From Zopfochytrium polystomum (Eukaryota > Chytridiomycota > Chytridiomycetes > Chytridiales > Chytridiaceae), in NCBI GenBank assembly GCA_025765615.1, contig JAIVFJ010000611.1:1-19354 (forward strand): 19,354 nt of DNA, in the 5' to 3' direction. Positions 1-7,991 of the stretch are shown piece after piece. The notes under the pieces were generated by a model, which saw only the letters and a program-made list of their open reading frames with translations, was not told the origin of the DNA and searched no databases. Every line of letters starts with the position of its first letter. Positions within the stretch are counted from its first letter, which is position 1. The position numbers were made by a program, and so were the translations under genes.

Positions 1-299
1 CGGGCATGTATTCGCACCAGCAGCACAGCAGCAGCAGCAGCAGTTGTACCCTCCGCAGACCGGTCTCAGCGGGTACAGCCAGCCCGCTCCTGACAGGGAC
101 GTATTACTGATTTCTTTTCGTGTTTTTTTTTTTCTCCCCTGTTTTCTCTCTGTCTTCTTTTTTTTTTTTCTTGCTTCCATTCGTCGACTGCTGGAAAGTC
201 CCTACCCGTCATTCTCCCATATTTCCCCCATTACTTTTTGTTTCATTGCAGATAGGTTTTTGGTCGTTTGGAGCCAGCCGTTACATGTATTTTAGTTAG
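1..299 (+). CDS. 3' end of a Gln-rich protein gene (partial, probable terminal intron)
   Basis: The window opens inside a reading frame (codons starting at position 2) that encodes a run of six Gln, then a Pro/Tyr/Gln/Ser-rich stretch ending in PDRD at base 100. Read straight on, the frame enters a T-homopolymer and gives an implausible Phe-rich tail. A GTATTA donor at 101 and a TTTCATTGCAG acceptor ending at 251, preceded by a pyrimidine-rich stretch, would remove 151 nt and continue in frame through a short tail (GFWSFGASRYMYF) to a TAG at 297-299. The donor is not a consensus GTAAGT/GTATGT, so the splice is an inference. No domain is visible in the 50 or so residues seen. Low-complexity Q/P tails like this are common in fungal regulators and RNA-binding proteins, but no function can be assigned. 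Confidence 0.4.
101..251 (+). other. Putative last intron of the leftmost gene
   Basis: GT at 101-102 and AG at 250-251 bound a T-rich interval with several T homopolymers and a pyrimidine-rich approach to the acceptor. Splicing here joins two complete codons (phase 0) and gives a short sensible C-terminus. The donor is weak and I see no clear CTRAY branch site close to the acceptor. Confidence 0.3.
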
Positions 300-339
300 A
301 TGCCCAAAGGAGATTCAAATGATCCGTGCGTGTGAACGG

Positions 340-410
<71 letters not shown>

Positions 411-417
411 TGTGTGT
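340..417. repeat. (TG)n microsatellite
   Basis: Nearly uninterrupted TG dinucleotides over about 78 bases, with a TC interruption near 371 and TTTG breaks near the end. Confidence 0.95.
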
Positions 418-987
418 TTTAGTAATCAGAATTCACGGCGATTACGAAAGAAAAAAAAAAAAGAAAAAAAATTTGTCTCTTGTGGCGGCCGAGTCGAAAT
501 TTCCATGTCGAAATGAGCAATCGGGCCGGATTGTCCATGGACCAATGGCCATTGCCAACAGCTAATTTGCAAACTGCCTGTCACGGGGTCTCCGAAGGAC
601 AAAACGTCGATTGGTGAGTGGATTTGGGGGGATCAGCTTCGGAACGACAAAGTGTCCCACAAATGGAAATTCGCCGTGCTTGCGCTCGGACTTCCCTTGA
701 CCAACTGTTGCGCCCGCATGGATAAACACGATCGAGAGGAGTGGCCAGGAAGGGGAAAAAATCCCCGACGAGCTCCTTTGTTGTCCATACGTGCTTACCG
801 CATCAGTCTGTCTCCTTTTTCAAAAAAGAAAAATAAAAAATCCACCGATCTCCTCCGTCGCCTCCATCCAACGTCGGCCCTTCGGTTTCACCCTGCAGGC
901 TCTTGCTCGTGTGTGGTTGTCTTGAATCGAGAAGAAGTCGCTCTGTCTTGCCGGCCTCAGGGACAGCTGGCATTGCTGTAAGACAGG

Positions 988-998
988 CAGAGAGGAGG

Positions 999-1088
<90 letters not shown>

Positions 1089-1093
1089 GACAG
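988..1093. repeat. (GA)n microsatellite
   Basis: About 100 bases of GA dinucleotides with a few AA and AC interruptions. It lies about 330 bases upstream of the start codon at 1422 and could affect chromatin there, but no function is shown. Confidence 0.95.
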
Positions 1094-1421
1094 ACTCAAC
1101 AACAAGCCCTCCTCCGAGTGGGACTGGCGCTCTAGCTCGCGCTCAGTCTCTCTGACCTTATTCCATTTTTCTGTTGGTCGCCCCGCTCGTTCGCTCGCTC
1201 GCCCACGCCCACGCCCCGCCCGTCCCAACAGTCGGCTGACTCAAAGGCGACGGCCGCCCCTTCCCCCACCTCGTCGGGCCACGTTCGGGCCTTTAACCCA
1301 CCCAACATCCCGCGCTTTACCCCCAGAAGAATCAGTTGATTAGAAGAACCAACCCAGAGAATCTCTTCTTCTTATCAGCAACCACCCACTCAAAAGAAAT
1401 ACGCAGAGAGAGAGAAAAAAA

Positions 1422-2890
1422 ATGTTTCCCCCCGCCACCTCCCTCGCCCTCTCCAACATCGCCGGCATCGCCGTCTTCGCTCCCTCCCTCAACGCCTCCA
1501 TCGCAATGTTCAACCTCGTCTCGTGCATCGCCTCCGACAACGCCGCCAAACAGCGCAGAGCAGGTGTCGACGCCAGAGCGCGCTTCTCGCCGCTCCAGAC
1601 CGCCATCCTCCTCGCAACGGGTGTCAGCTTGTGCGCGGACGGCGTCGTCTTTTACGCTTGCGTTAGAGCGCTGATCGAAGGCCCAGAGTGAGTGTTGGTT
1701 GCTTTTTTTTGCCACTTGCCCCTTCCGGGCCTAACCTGCCGCCACCAAATAAAAAATAATAGCTTCCTCGACTTTGCAAAAATGATGTTCGTCTTCAACG
1801 TCCTCAAGCGCGTCCACAGCATCGTCGCCGTCCACATCACCTTCCTCCGCTTCCAAATCGTCACCGGCCGCTTCAACCCGCGGCCCCGCGGCTCCAAAGG
1901 ATACAAAGCCGCTCTCCAGCGCGTCACCGAAAACCCGCTGGCACTCGTCTCCACCCTCGTCTACGCGCTCGTCGGCTTCGGCGCCGTCGGCTTCCAGCTC
2001 CACGCGTACCTCTCCGGGAACTGGAACGGGCCCGCCAGTAGGGGCACCACGAGTTTTGCGATTTATAGGGGATTGACCCTCGCGGATACCACGTACTTTG
2101 CGCTCATTGGCTTGGTTACGGATTGCCTGCTCATCCCGATGGGCTCGCAGATCTACGACGGAAACAATAACAACGACTCGAGCAACCACTCGTCCTCCTT
2201 TGCCTCCGCACCGCCCTACGCCGCCCACCTCAACCCGACCCCCGTCTCCCCGCTCGCCCGCGTGAAGAAGTACTACAACCACTGGATCAACCTCTCCTAC
2301 GAAGTCGTCCTGTTCCTGACCTTTGTCGCCTGCTCCATCGTATACTTCTGGGATCCCCTTCTTCAACGTCAGCGTCTTTGTCGAGCAAGGTGCTGCTGGC
2401 GTTTGTCGCCTGGAACGGGTACGTCCTGTTGCACGCCGCCCTCAAGGAGGACGACGCGGGGCCGCCGGCGGGGGCCGGAGGCGGGTCCGCGGGGGGCAGT
2501 GGGTCGAGGCCGCAGCTGCAGACGGCGGCCGACGTGTGGAAGGTCAACCCCAGTGGATTGGGTGGGGACGCTCAGATGGAGCTGCAGCAGAGGAGCTTGA
2601 ACGCCCCGCCCGGCGTAAAGGCCGGCGGCGGCTTCCCCCCGCAGCAGCAGCAGTCTCTGGGATACGGCGGCGGCGGGATGGCCATCGCGAGCCCGGGTTA
2701 CGCCGGCGGCGGAGTGAACCTCGGCGGAATGGGGTCGCCGATCGGGTCCCCGCGCACGCTGGTGTCGAGCAACAACAGCCCGAACATTTACAACGGCAGC
2801 GGCGGCGGCGGCATGGGCGTGGCGTCCTATGGGAATATGAATCACATGGCGCCGGCGCCGCAGGGTAACATGTACAGTCGCAACTTTTGA
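1422..2890 (+). CDS. Seven-helix membrane protein with Gly/Gln-rich cytoplasmic-type tail (frame disturbed)
   Basis: Two exons, 1422-1687 and 1763-2890, encode about 464 residues. The ATG at 1422 follows an A/G-rich leader. Hydrophobic segments fall at roughly residues 8-33, 58-82, 97-117, 148-171, 196-217 and 267-284, with a seventh (VLLAFVAWNGYVLL) after base 2387. A polar Asn/Ser loop of about 45 residues separates helices 5 and 6. The tail of about 150 residues is rich in Gly, Gln, Asn and Pro, as in disordered C-termini. The reading frame that is good to base 2355 is not the frame used after 2381: net shift -1, with a plausible middle frame (FFNVSVFV) between. No usable intron fits there. 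Topology suggests a receptor-like or transporter-like protein, but I see no family signature. The frame break may be a sequence error or a real lesion. Confidence 0.7.
1688..1762 (+). other. Intron of the seven-helix protein gene
   Basis: The GTGAGTG donor at 1688 is close to consensus and the AATAATAG acceptor ends at 1762. The 75-nt length is a multiple of three. Removing it skips the in-frame TGA at 1689 and joins EGP to DFLDFAK in frame, through a split Asp codon. Confidence 0.8.
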
Positions 2891-3350
2891 TCGACTTTCT
2901 TGGTTTTTGTTTTTGCGGTGGGTATAGTGATTTTTTTCTTTTTTTTTTTTTTTTGTGGGTATAGTCCTTTTTCTTCATGTTTTTTTCTTTATTGGATGGT
3001 ACTGGGCGGTCAGGGGGCTTTCTATGCGTCGCGCTTTTCTTGGTGTTTCGTGGATGGTTTCATTTTTTTCTTCTTTTTTCTTTTCTCCTCTTGTTCTCCG
3101 TTTCGTGCTGAGTGTAGTACGAGGGGTGAGGGTTTGCTTTTCTTTCCTCGGTCTGTGCTTGGTCAAAAGTTCCTCCTGTACCTACGTTATCTTTCGTGCG
3201 GTCTTTCGGTTTCCCCCGCCCCTCTTTGAGGAATCAAACAAAATGAAAGAGGGGGGATTAATTTCATTTCTAGAAGGGCGCCCACCGCGAGATCATCCTC
3301 AGATTGTTGATAGGTTTTTTTTTCTCCTTCCCTTTGCTTTTTTCGTGCGA

Positions 3351-3403
3351 TGTCGCCGTCCCGAGCGAGGGACCAGCTAGGGGGTGGGGTTAGCCCAAAA
3401 ACC
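3351..3403. repeat. Diverged direct duplication, copy 1
   Basis: A core of about 25 bases beginning TGTCGCCGTCC, followed by a G-run and CCCAAAAACC, recurs at 4092-4138 with a few changes. A T homopolymer lies shortly upstream of each copy. In one frame the core reads SPSRARDQ-L-GG here. Confidence 0.6.
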
Positions 3404-4091
3404 GTTCATGTAAAACGAGAAGAACAACAAACAAAAAAAAAGGATGTTGTGTTGAAAACAGCAGCACGATATGTGTATGGATTGTACATGAACGTACAGG
3501 GGGCTCCGCCGGAGCACGGGTTTGGGGAGAACAATCAAATGCTCGGGACGAAGAAGAGGGAAAAAGAGGAAAGGCGAGTCAGCTTCTCAGCACACCGGTT
3601 GCATGTGTTTCTTTCTTTTTTTTCTTTTTTTTTTTCGTTTCCTCTCGTACTCTGAGTCCTCGTGCTGGGGACGCATTCAAGTTTCCCCGATCGAGTAGCG
3701 CGGCCGGTGGTAGGATTCGCAGAGGGAAGGGTGGGGAGGACGATTTGTGATGAACCCTTCAAGAATTTTGCTTTGAAAGTGGCAAGGGACCAGGAGCGGC
3801 GACGGGGAGGGGTAGTGGGAGGCACAAGCGTTCTGTGGGGAAGGCGGGGAGTGAGGTTTTATAATTTTTCGTTGGGGGAAGGTCATCCCGCTTTCCTTTT
3901 TTGGGCGAGTTCAACGATTGTCTTGTCATTGCCATGGCAGAAGGCTGCCAGCTCCCGGTTTGCTCTTTCAATTAGCTTGGCCGGACCGGCCGGAACGTAC
4001 AAAAGAAATCGCTCGTCGTCTTCTGGAACTTTTTTTTTTTTTTTTTCGAAAAAAGGTGGTGGGAGTGACGAACGCGAAACTATGTTCGCTG

Positions 4092-4138
4092 TGTCGCCGT
4101 CCAGAGCGAGGGATCAGATGGGGGGAACCCAAAAACCA
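4092..4138. repeat. Diverged direct duplication, copy 2
   Basis: Second copy of the 3351-3403 element. The core reads SPSRARDQ-M-GG; three of the base changes relative to copy 1 are synonymous in this frame (CGA/AGA, GAC/GAT, GGT/GGA). The downstream CCCAAAAACC block is conserved but displaced in frame. Confidence 0.6.
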
Positions 4139-4205
4139 TCGACTCACGCGTTCTTGCGAAGACTGGACGGAAAGTAGCGGTCCCATTTATAGGAAGAGTG
4201 CGGAC

Positions 4206-4233
4206 AGGCTGAGCTTGGGAGAGGGCTCAGCCT
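4206..4233. other. Perfect 9-bp inverted repeat (hairpin)
   Basis: AGGCTGAGC at 4206-4214 and GCTCAGCCT at 4225-4233 form a perfect 9-bp stem with a 10-nt loop. No T-run follows, so it is not an obvious Pol III terminator, and no RNA gene is recognised around it. Confidence 0.5.
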
Positions 4234-5027
4234 ACGCTATGCAGGACGATGGTGTTGATTCCCACTCTGTGTGTCTACCGTGCTGATTCTCTAGGGACGG
4301 CGGAGTGTGTGAGGGAATTCGAAGGAAGGGTCCTTTGAAGCGAAGTGGAGGCCGTTTGGAGGTTCACCGATTTATTGGTACTGCAAATGGGCGGTTTTAT
4401 TCTGCTAGAAGTCCAATGGTTGAGACTTATCCGATATGAAGGACAGAGAAAGCGGAGAGTAATACATCGGAAAGTAAAAGAGCGGAGAATGCTACATAGG
4501 TAACGAAGTGGGAGACGAAGGTAACGATGCGGAGCGGGAAGCAAGGCATCGGAGTACAATGAAGGAAGTCAAGGCAGATCACGTGAAGTTCTCTCATGGA
4601 ATGTCTTCGCTCTTTCCTTTTTCTTCTCCCACAGCAACAGGGTTCTCTCCCACTCCTGGCGCTCTTTACAATGATGTAGCGAGAAGTATTGATCGAATTT
4701 CTATTCTGTGGCATTCGCAATACAACAAACACAAGGCTGATACACCAAGAAAAAAAAAACCGGCATGAAGAAAGGAAGGGAGAAGAAAAGAATGGCAAAG
4801 AAAGTCAAAAGTGGGAATGCAAAGAAGGGCTCAATCGCTCATGGCCCTTTGCAAGTCCACTCTGGAGACCAACACCAAAATAAACGATGCAGCACATGCT
4901 GAAGGCCAATCGCGGATCGACAGCCGTTTTGGGTTTGGGCCGAGTCTTTGTCAGGTTAGACTTGGCTTGCATCGGATTCGTTCGATGTTGCCTTTATGTG
5001 AACGATGTTCCTTGAAGTTCCGCCTCG

Positions 5028-5297
5028 TCAGCGTACAAAGCTACCAGCAAGCGTGCCAAACAGGACCGGCGGCTTCTTGCTCTTGTTGCTCGGCTTGCTA
5101 ACGACGGAAAAGCCGGAGGATCCGTTTGTGGTGGTGGTGCCTTCGGACAGCGCCGACGACGAAGGCGGGAGCTCGGCGCAGGGGCGGAAGGAGGAGGTGG
5201 TCGTTGTTGAGAAGGCGGACGAGAGCCGACGGTCCCGGTCGTACGGGCTTGTGGTAGCGAAGGCGGCGACGGTGGGGACGGCGAGCGGGGTGGACAT
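5028..5297 (-). CDS. Small Ser/Thr/Pro-rich protein, 89 residues
   Basis: An ATG at 5297 opens a frame of 89 codons ending in TGA at 5028. The frame stays open much further upstream, but that extension is a Lys/Arg string read from the polypyrimidine promoter tract. A TATA box at 5410-5416 lies about 113 bases before the 5297 ATG and downstream of the extension's start, which argues for the short form. The protein starts MSTPLAVPTVAAF, has a Ser/Thr-rich centre and a basic end (KPSNKSKKPP, then VLFGTLAGSFVR). No signal peptide, membrane helix or known domain is seen. It is divergent to the 103-residue gene at 5892 and shows weak similarity to it at both ends. Function unknown. Confidence 0.55.
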   Translation of the reverse strand: MSTPLAVPTVAAFATTSPYDRDRRLSSAFSTTTTSSFRPCAELPPSSSALSEGTTTTNGSSGFSVVSKPSNKSKKPPVLFGTLAGSFVR

Positions 5298-5409
5298 TGC
5301 GTGCGGCGGGAGGGTTGTGGATGCGGTTGCTGGTTGCAAGGTTACGTTGAGATTGGGCTTTTGGGAGGTTTCTGCGCGTTGGTGATTGGAGCGGATTCTC
5401 TGGGCCGTG

Positions 5410-5416
5410 TTTATAT
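5410..5416 (-). promoter_or_regulatory. TATA box for the small gene at 5297
   Basis: ATATAAA on the minus strand, about 113 bases upstream of the ATG, leaving room for a 5' leader of about 80 bases rich in CAA/AACC. Confidence 0.5.
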
Positions 5417-5736
5417 GTAGGACAGAGTAGACGAGCGAGTGATTCACAAGTGCCTGGACACATAGCGCGCGCGCACACACACAGGAGGGGAAGTCGCCGA
5501 CTCGACTGCGCCCCGATCTACCCCACGATTTTTTATTTTCCTTTTCGTGCGCGTTAACAAAAATTGCCGTGGGCTGCGGTCTTTTTTTGCGCCACGCTTT
5601 TTCCTTTCTTTCTTCTTTTCTTTCTTGCTTTCTTTTCTTTCTTTTCCCTTTTTTTTTTCCTGTCAGGGCTGATTCTTGTCTTTTCTCCGTAAAAACGTCA
5701 AAACGCACAACAAAAAAGCCCTAACCAACCCATCAC
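5417..5736. other. Shared divergent promoter region with polypyrimidine tract
   Basis: About 320 bases lie between the two opposed TATA boxes. They include an alternating CGCGCGCGCACACACACA segment near 5466-5484 (Z-DNA-prone) and a long CT/T tract at about 5580-5660, both usual in nucleosome-poor fungal promoters. Confidence 0.45.
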
Positions 5737-5744
5737 TATAAAAA
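5737..5744 (+). promoter_or_regulatory. TATA box for the small gene at 5892
   Basis: TATAAAAA at 5737-5744, about 155 bases upstream of the ATG, followed by a C/A-rich leader typical of fungal 5' UTRs. Confidence 0.55.
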
Positions 5745-5891
5745 GAAAGCCTCCACCTGCCCACTTGCTTCGTATTTAACACACATATCCTCAACGGGCT
5801 CAAAAAAACACGCACACGCTCACACACCCCCCCCTACCGGTCTCATCCACCCACACTTCAAAAAAAAAAACCCCCTAAAACGAAAAGAGCA

Positions 5892-6203
5892 ATGTCGCCC
5901 ATCACTCCTCTCGGATCTCCCTCCGTCTCCGCCTTCACCACCACTGTCCCCGGCCTGCGTTCGTCCGCCCCCAGCGCTACCCGCAAGCCAACCGTCGCTG
6001 CCGCCAAGCCGCAGCCCTCGCTCTTCGCCCGCTTCGCGTACACAAAGTTCGACACAGAGACATCGTCGATGATCAAGAGCCCTGTTTCCCACTCGGCCGT
6101 CGACAACAACTCGACCGTCGATGCAAAACCCGCTCAGCCCGCCAAGGTCAAGCGCGCCCACATCATCATGTACGGCTCGCACCGCATGGGGTCGCCGATG
6201 TAA
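5892..6203 (+). CDS. Small Ser/Pro-rich protein, 103 residues
   Basis: An ATG at 5892, in the context AAAAGAGCAATG, opens 103 codons ending in TAA at 6201-6203. Base composition changes sharply from an A/C-rich leader to GC-rich third positions, as in real exons here. The protein begins MSPITPLGSPSVSAFTTTVP, is rich in Ser/Thr/Pro/Ala through residue 45, carries SLFARFAYTKFD near residue 43, and ends with a basic segment (KPAQPAKVKRAH) and IIMYGSHRMGSPM. No signal peptide or helix is seen. A TATA box at 5737 and an AATAAA at 6520 bracket it. It shares a start pattern (MS, P, V-x-AF-x-TT) and an end pattern (KP, basic, G-S/T, G-S) with the divergent neighbour. Function unknown. Confidence 0.6.
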   Translation: MSPITPLGSPSVSAFTTTVPGLRSSAPSATRKPTVAAAKPQPSLFARFAYTKFDTETSSMIKSPVSHSAVDNNSTVDAKPAQPAKVKRAHIIMYGSHRMGSPM

Positions 6204-6519
6204 AGCGACAACAGCGAACCTTCTGAATTCTTCTGTGACATCCGGTGCCGTTCAACGGAACGAATTCCCGTGGTGGACACTTCGATCCCAACGCCTGCGA
6301 CTATGTCGCGGTCTTTTGGTTGACAGTGATGTCCTTGTTTTGGAAAATGAGGGGCGACGGATCGGTTGATGGCGAAAGCTGTCCCAGATTCGCTTGGAAA
6401 TGGTTCTTTCTTCTTCTTCTTGGTTGCTAGTGTTTACCCAAAACCTCGAATCCTCGTACTCGTCCTTTTCCCATTGTCCTATCCTGTTTTTTGATTGTGA
6501 ATGCTTGGCACTGTGGTTG

Positions 6520-6525
6520 AATAAA
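6520..6525 (+). promoter_or_regulatory. Candidate polyadenylation signal
   Basis: AATAAA about 317 bases after the stop codon of the 103-residue gene. The interval 6204-6519 has no convincing gene and is best read as its 3' UTR. Confidence 0.35.
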
Positions 6526-6526
6526 A

Positions 6527-6687
6527 CTAGCAAGTCTCATGGCTTCCCAGGAAGACTTTTGGCATTGAACTTGTCGCTTCGATGAACTCGCTGTCAAAGG
6601 TGCTCGCAGCAGGAACAGTCCCATAGCAAATCATTGGTGCCATAATCGACTCAGGATCTCCGCAGTACGCACCATCGGCCCTTTTGC
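6527..6687 (-). pseudogene. Possible terminal exon or decayed gene fragment
   Basis: On the minus strand an acceptor-like TTTTCTTACAG ends at 6688 and is followed by about 53 codons with balanced, protein-like composition (starting after a split codon with KRADGAYCGDPES and ending in LGSHETC) before TAG at 6527. I could not find an upstream donor that joins it in frame to the open frames at 6707-6979. It overlaps the 3' UTR of the plus-strand small gene. It could be an exon of a gene whose other exons are damaged, or chance. No family is recognised. Confidence 0.25.
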
Positions 6688-6959
6688 CTGTAAGAAAATC
6701 GTAGTTTCAAGTTCCATCTCGCGTCGATCGTGGGAGCGATTGCAATTCGGCAAAGTCAAAATCAGTAGTATTCATATTGTGGCTAGTTCGCCTCGTTGTG
6801 GCCGAGGCAACGGTGGTTTGATTCCACCATACTGCACACGAACGCATGTCAGCTTCAGTTTGCATTGGTCGGGCCTCATTCGACGGCGGGCACTGTGCCA
6901 CGCACATCTCGTTGTTCGTCTCCACTGTCAACTGAAGTGCGTTCACCGAGACTTTCGAC

Positions 6960-7154
6960 CTAGGCCATCGACCTGACACCCTCGCTTCCTTCCTTCAGAA
7001 ACTTCGCTGCAGTCACGAAAGAAACTCTTTGATGATGCTCCTTCGTCCTCATCCCATTTGAGCTGGCTAGAACTGACTGAATTCCTTCCGTAGTCAGTTC
7101 CAAAATCACGAACCTCTGTTTAGGTTCGCTCGATCGAGCGACGGGTCGCGACAT
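6960..7154 (-). pseudogene. Short ORF, possible first exon of the same decayed gene
   Basis: A 64-codon frame starting at ATG 7154 has ordinary amino-acid composition (FVILELTTEGIQSVLAS, then a basic stretch and FVTAAKFLKEG). The next protein-like minus-strand frame (6707-6979) is out of register with it. GTGTCAG near 6979 and ACTTCAG near 6932 could bound a 48-nt intron, but the result soon hits a stop. Kept as a weak candidate only. Confidence 0.2.
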
Positions 7155-7275
7155 GGCAAAAACGTGAGGATGGAGAGGATGGGGCGTTTTTTCCGGCTGA
7201 GTTGCGTGGATCTGGGAGAAACTTCGAGCTGGGACTGTAACATGACAAGTAAACTGACGAGAGTTGCGAGGATAG

Positions 7276-7347
7276 TGGAGGCACAGGGGATCGAACCCTG
7301 GGCATCTCGCATGCGAAGCGAGCTATCTACCACTGATATATACCCCC
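7276..7347 (-). tRNA. tRNA-Ala (anticodon CGC)
   Basis: The 72-nt minus-strand gene folds as a complete cloverleaf. The acceptor stem GGGGGTA pairs with TGCCTCC (one G-U, one U-G), with discriminator A. The D stem is TATC/GATA around AGTGGTA, the anticodon stem is CTCGC/GCGAG with loop TTCGCAT, and the T arm is CAGGG-TTCGATC-CCCTG. The anticodon CGC at 7313-7315 reads GCG (Ala). There is no intron and CCA is not encoded, as expected for a nuclear gene. The B box (GGTTCGATCC) is canonical; the A box is AT-rich but recognisable. Only TTT runs follow within 30 bases, a weak Pol III terminator. Confidence 0.93.
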
Positions 7348-7991
7348 GGATAAGCATTTCTGCATTAATTTCGGTTCTATTTCATTGTCAGTATAAATAT
7401 GATTGCTTTATTTTCTTTTGTTACACCGTCACGGACATTATTGGTGAAATTCCTTCGGTGCCTTACCGATCTGATAATGGTTTCTTTTTCGTGGGCTATA
7501 CGTGGAAGAATCACGAGAGCCGACGGTGAAAACGTTTTGACGCGGCCACGCATAAATTGGCGGTGGAATGTAACAGCCAGCTCCCAAGTACGGTATCTGC
7601 AAATCAAATATCTTCGCACTTCAAAAAAAATAAAATAAAAAAAAATAAAAAAAAATGCCCCCCGCAAGGAACCCATGCTTGCCATCGCTCGCCCGCCGGC
7701 GGCCGAGGAGGCCGACGCATGGAGGCGGACTTCCTTCGCTGATATGGTCCTCTTCAATACCCCCCCCCACAAGGCCCTCCGAAAGTTCAAAGTCGAGCTT
7801 TTTCACCTCTTTTGCAATGCAGTTCGTCCACAAAGTGGAAAGGAGAAAGAAAGGAAAGAAGGAAGAGCAACTCGAGATGAAAGAAGGACTGAAATACAAG
7901 CGGTAGCAGCGTGGGCGTGCGCTCAACAAAAAAGAAATCCAAACAACAACAACAAAGCTGTACAACGATCAGGCACGGGGTACAAAAACAT
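7348..7991. other. Spacer without a supported gene
   Basis: Contains an A-rich tract (about 7622-7654) and open frames on both strands that do not look like conserved proteins. An 83-codon frame starting at 7655 directly after the A tract is Pro/Arg- then Lys-rich and is not convincing. Confidence 0.5.

Larger units (their letters stand above)
300..1421. other. Intergenic spacer with microsatellites
   Basis: No convincing gene. Open frames here are created by the TG and GA dinucleotide repeats (Val-Cys and Arg-Glu strings) and by A homopolymers. The last 200 bases before 1422 are pyrimidine- and C-rich and then A/G-rich, as expected for the promoter and 5' leader of the gene at 1422, but I see no clear TATA box. 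Confidence 0.6.
2891..5027. other. Long spacer without a supported gene
   Basis: About 2.1 kb with many T and A homopolymers. The open frames of 60-170 codons on both strands are low-complexity (Phe/Ser or Lys/Arg strings) or lack any recognisable structure. Two items inside are listed separately: a diverged direct duplication (3351 and 4092) and a perfect hairpin at 4206. The first few hundred bases probably include the 3' UTR of the gene ending at 2890, and the last few hundred that of the minus-strand gene ending at 5028. Confidence 0.6.

Noticed and set aside
1..119. Alternative frame ending in TGA at 117-119 (Ser-rich tail)
   Set aside because: It reads the CAG repeat as Ser and then a Thr/Leu/Arg mix; the Gln-frame with a terminal intron gives a more natural tail, though this cannot be excluded.
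268..565. ORFs with long Val-Cys strings
   Set aside because: They are translations of the TG microsatellite followed by an A homopolymer; no start context or composition supports a gene.
803..1343. Opposed ORFs of about 140 codons with Ser-Leu or Arg-Glu strings
   Set aside because: Both are readings of the GA repeat; the plus-strand one would also overlap the leader of the real gene at 1422.
2340..2372. 33-nt GTATAC...CAG mini-intron in the membrane protein gene
   Set aside because: Far too short for spliceosomal removal and a multiple of three, so it would not correct the frame.
2340..2395. Programmed -1 ribosomal frameshift
   Set aside because: No X-XXY-YYZ slippery heptamer is in the right phase, and a two-step frame change fits the peptide better than a single slip.
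2369..2978. Minus-strand ORFs opposite the membrane protein tail
   Set aside because: Arg/Ala-rich shadows of GC-rich third positions in the plus-strand Gly/Gln tail.
5298..5708. N-terminal extension of the 89-residue protein (Lys/Arg-rich start at 5708)
   Set aside because: It reads through a polypyrimidine promoter tract and across the TATA box at 5410; the short form from 5297 fits better.
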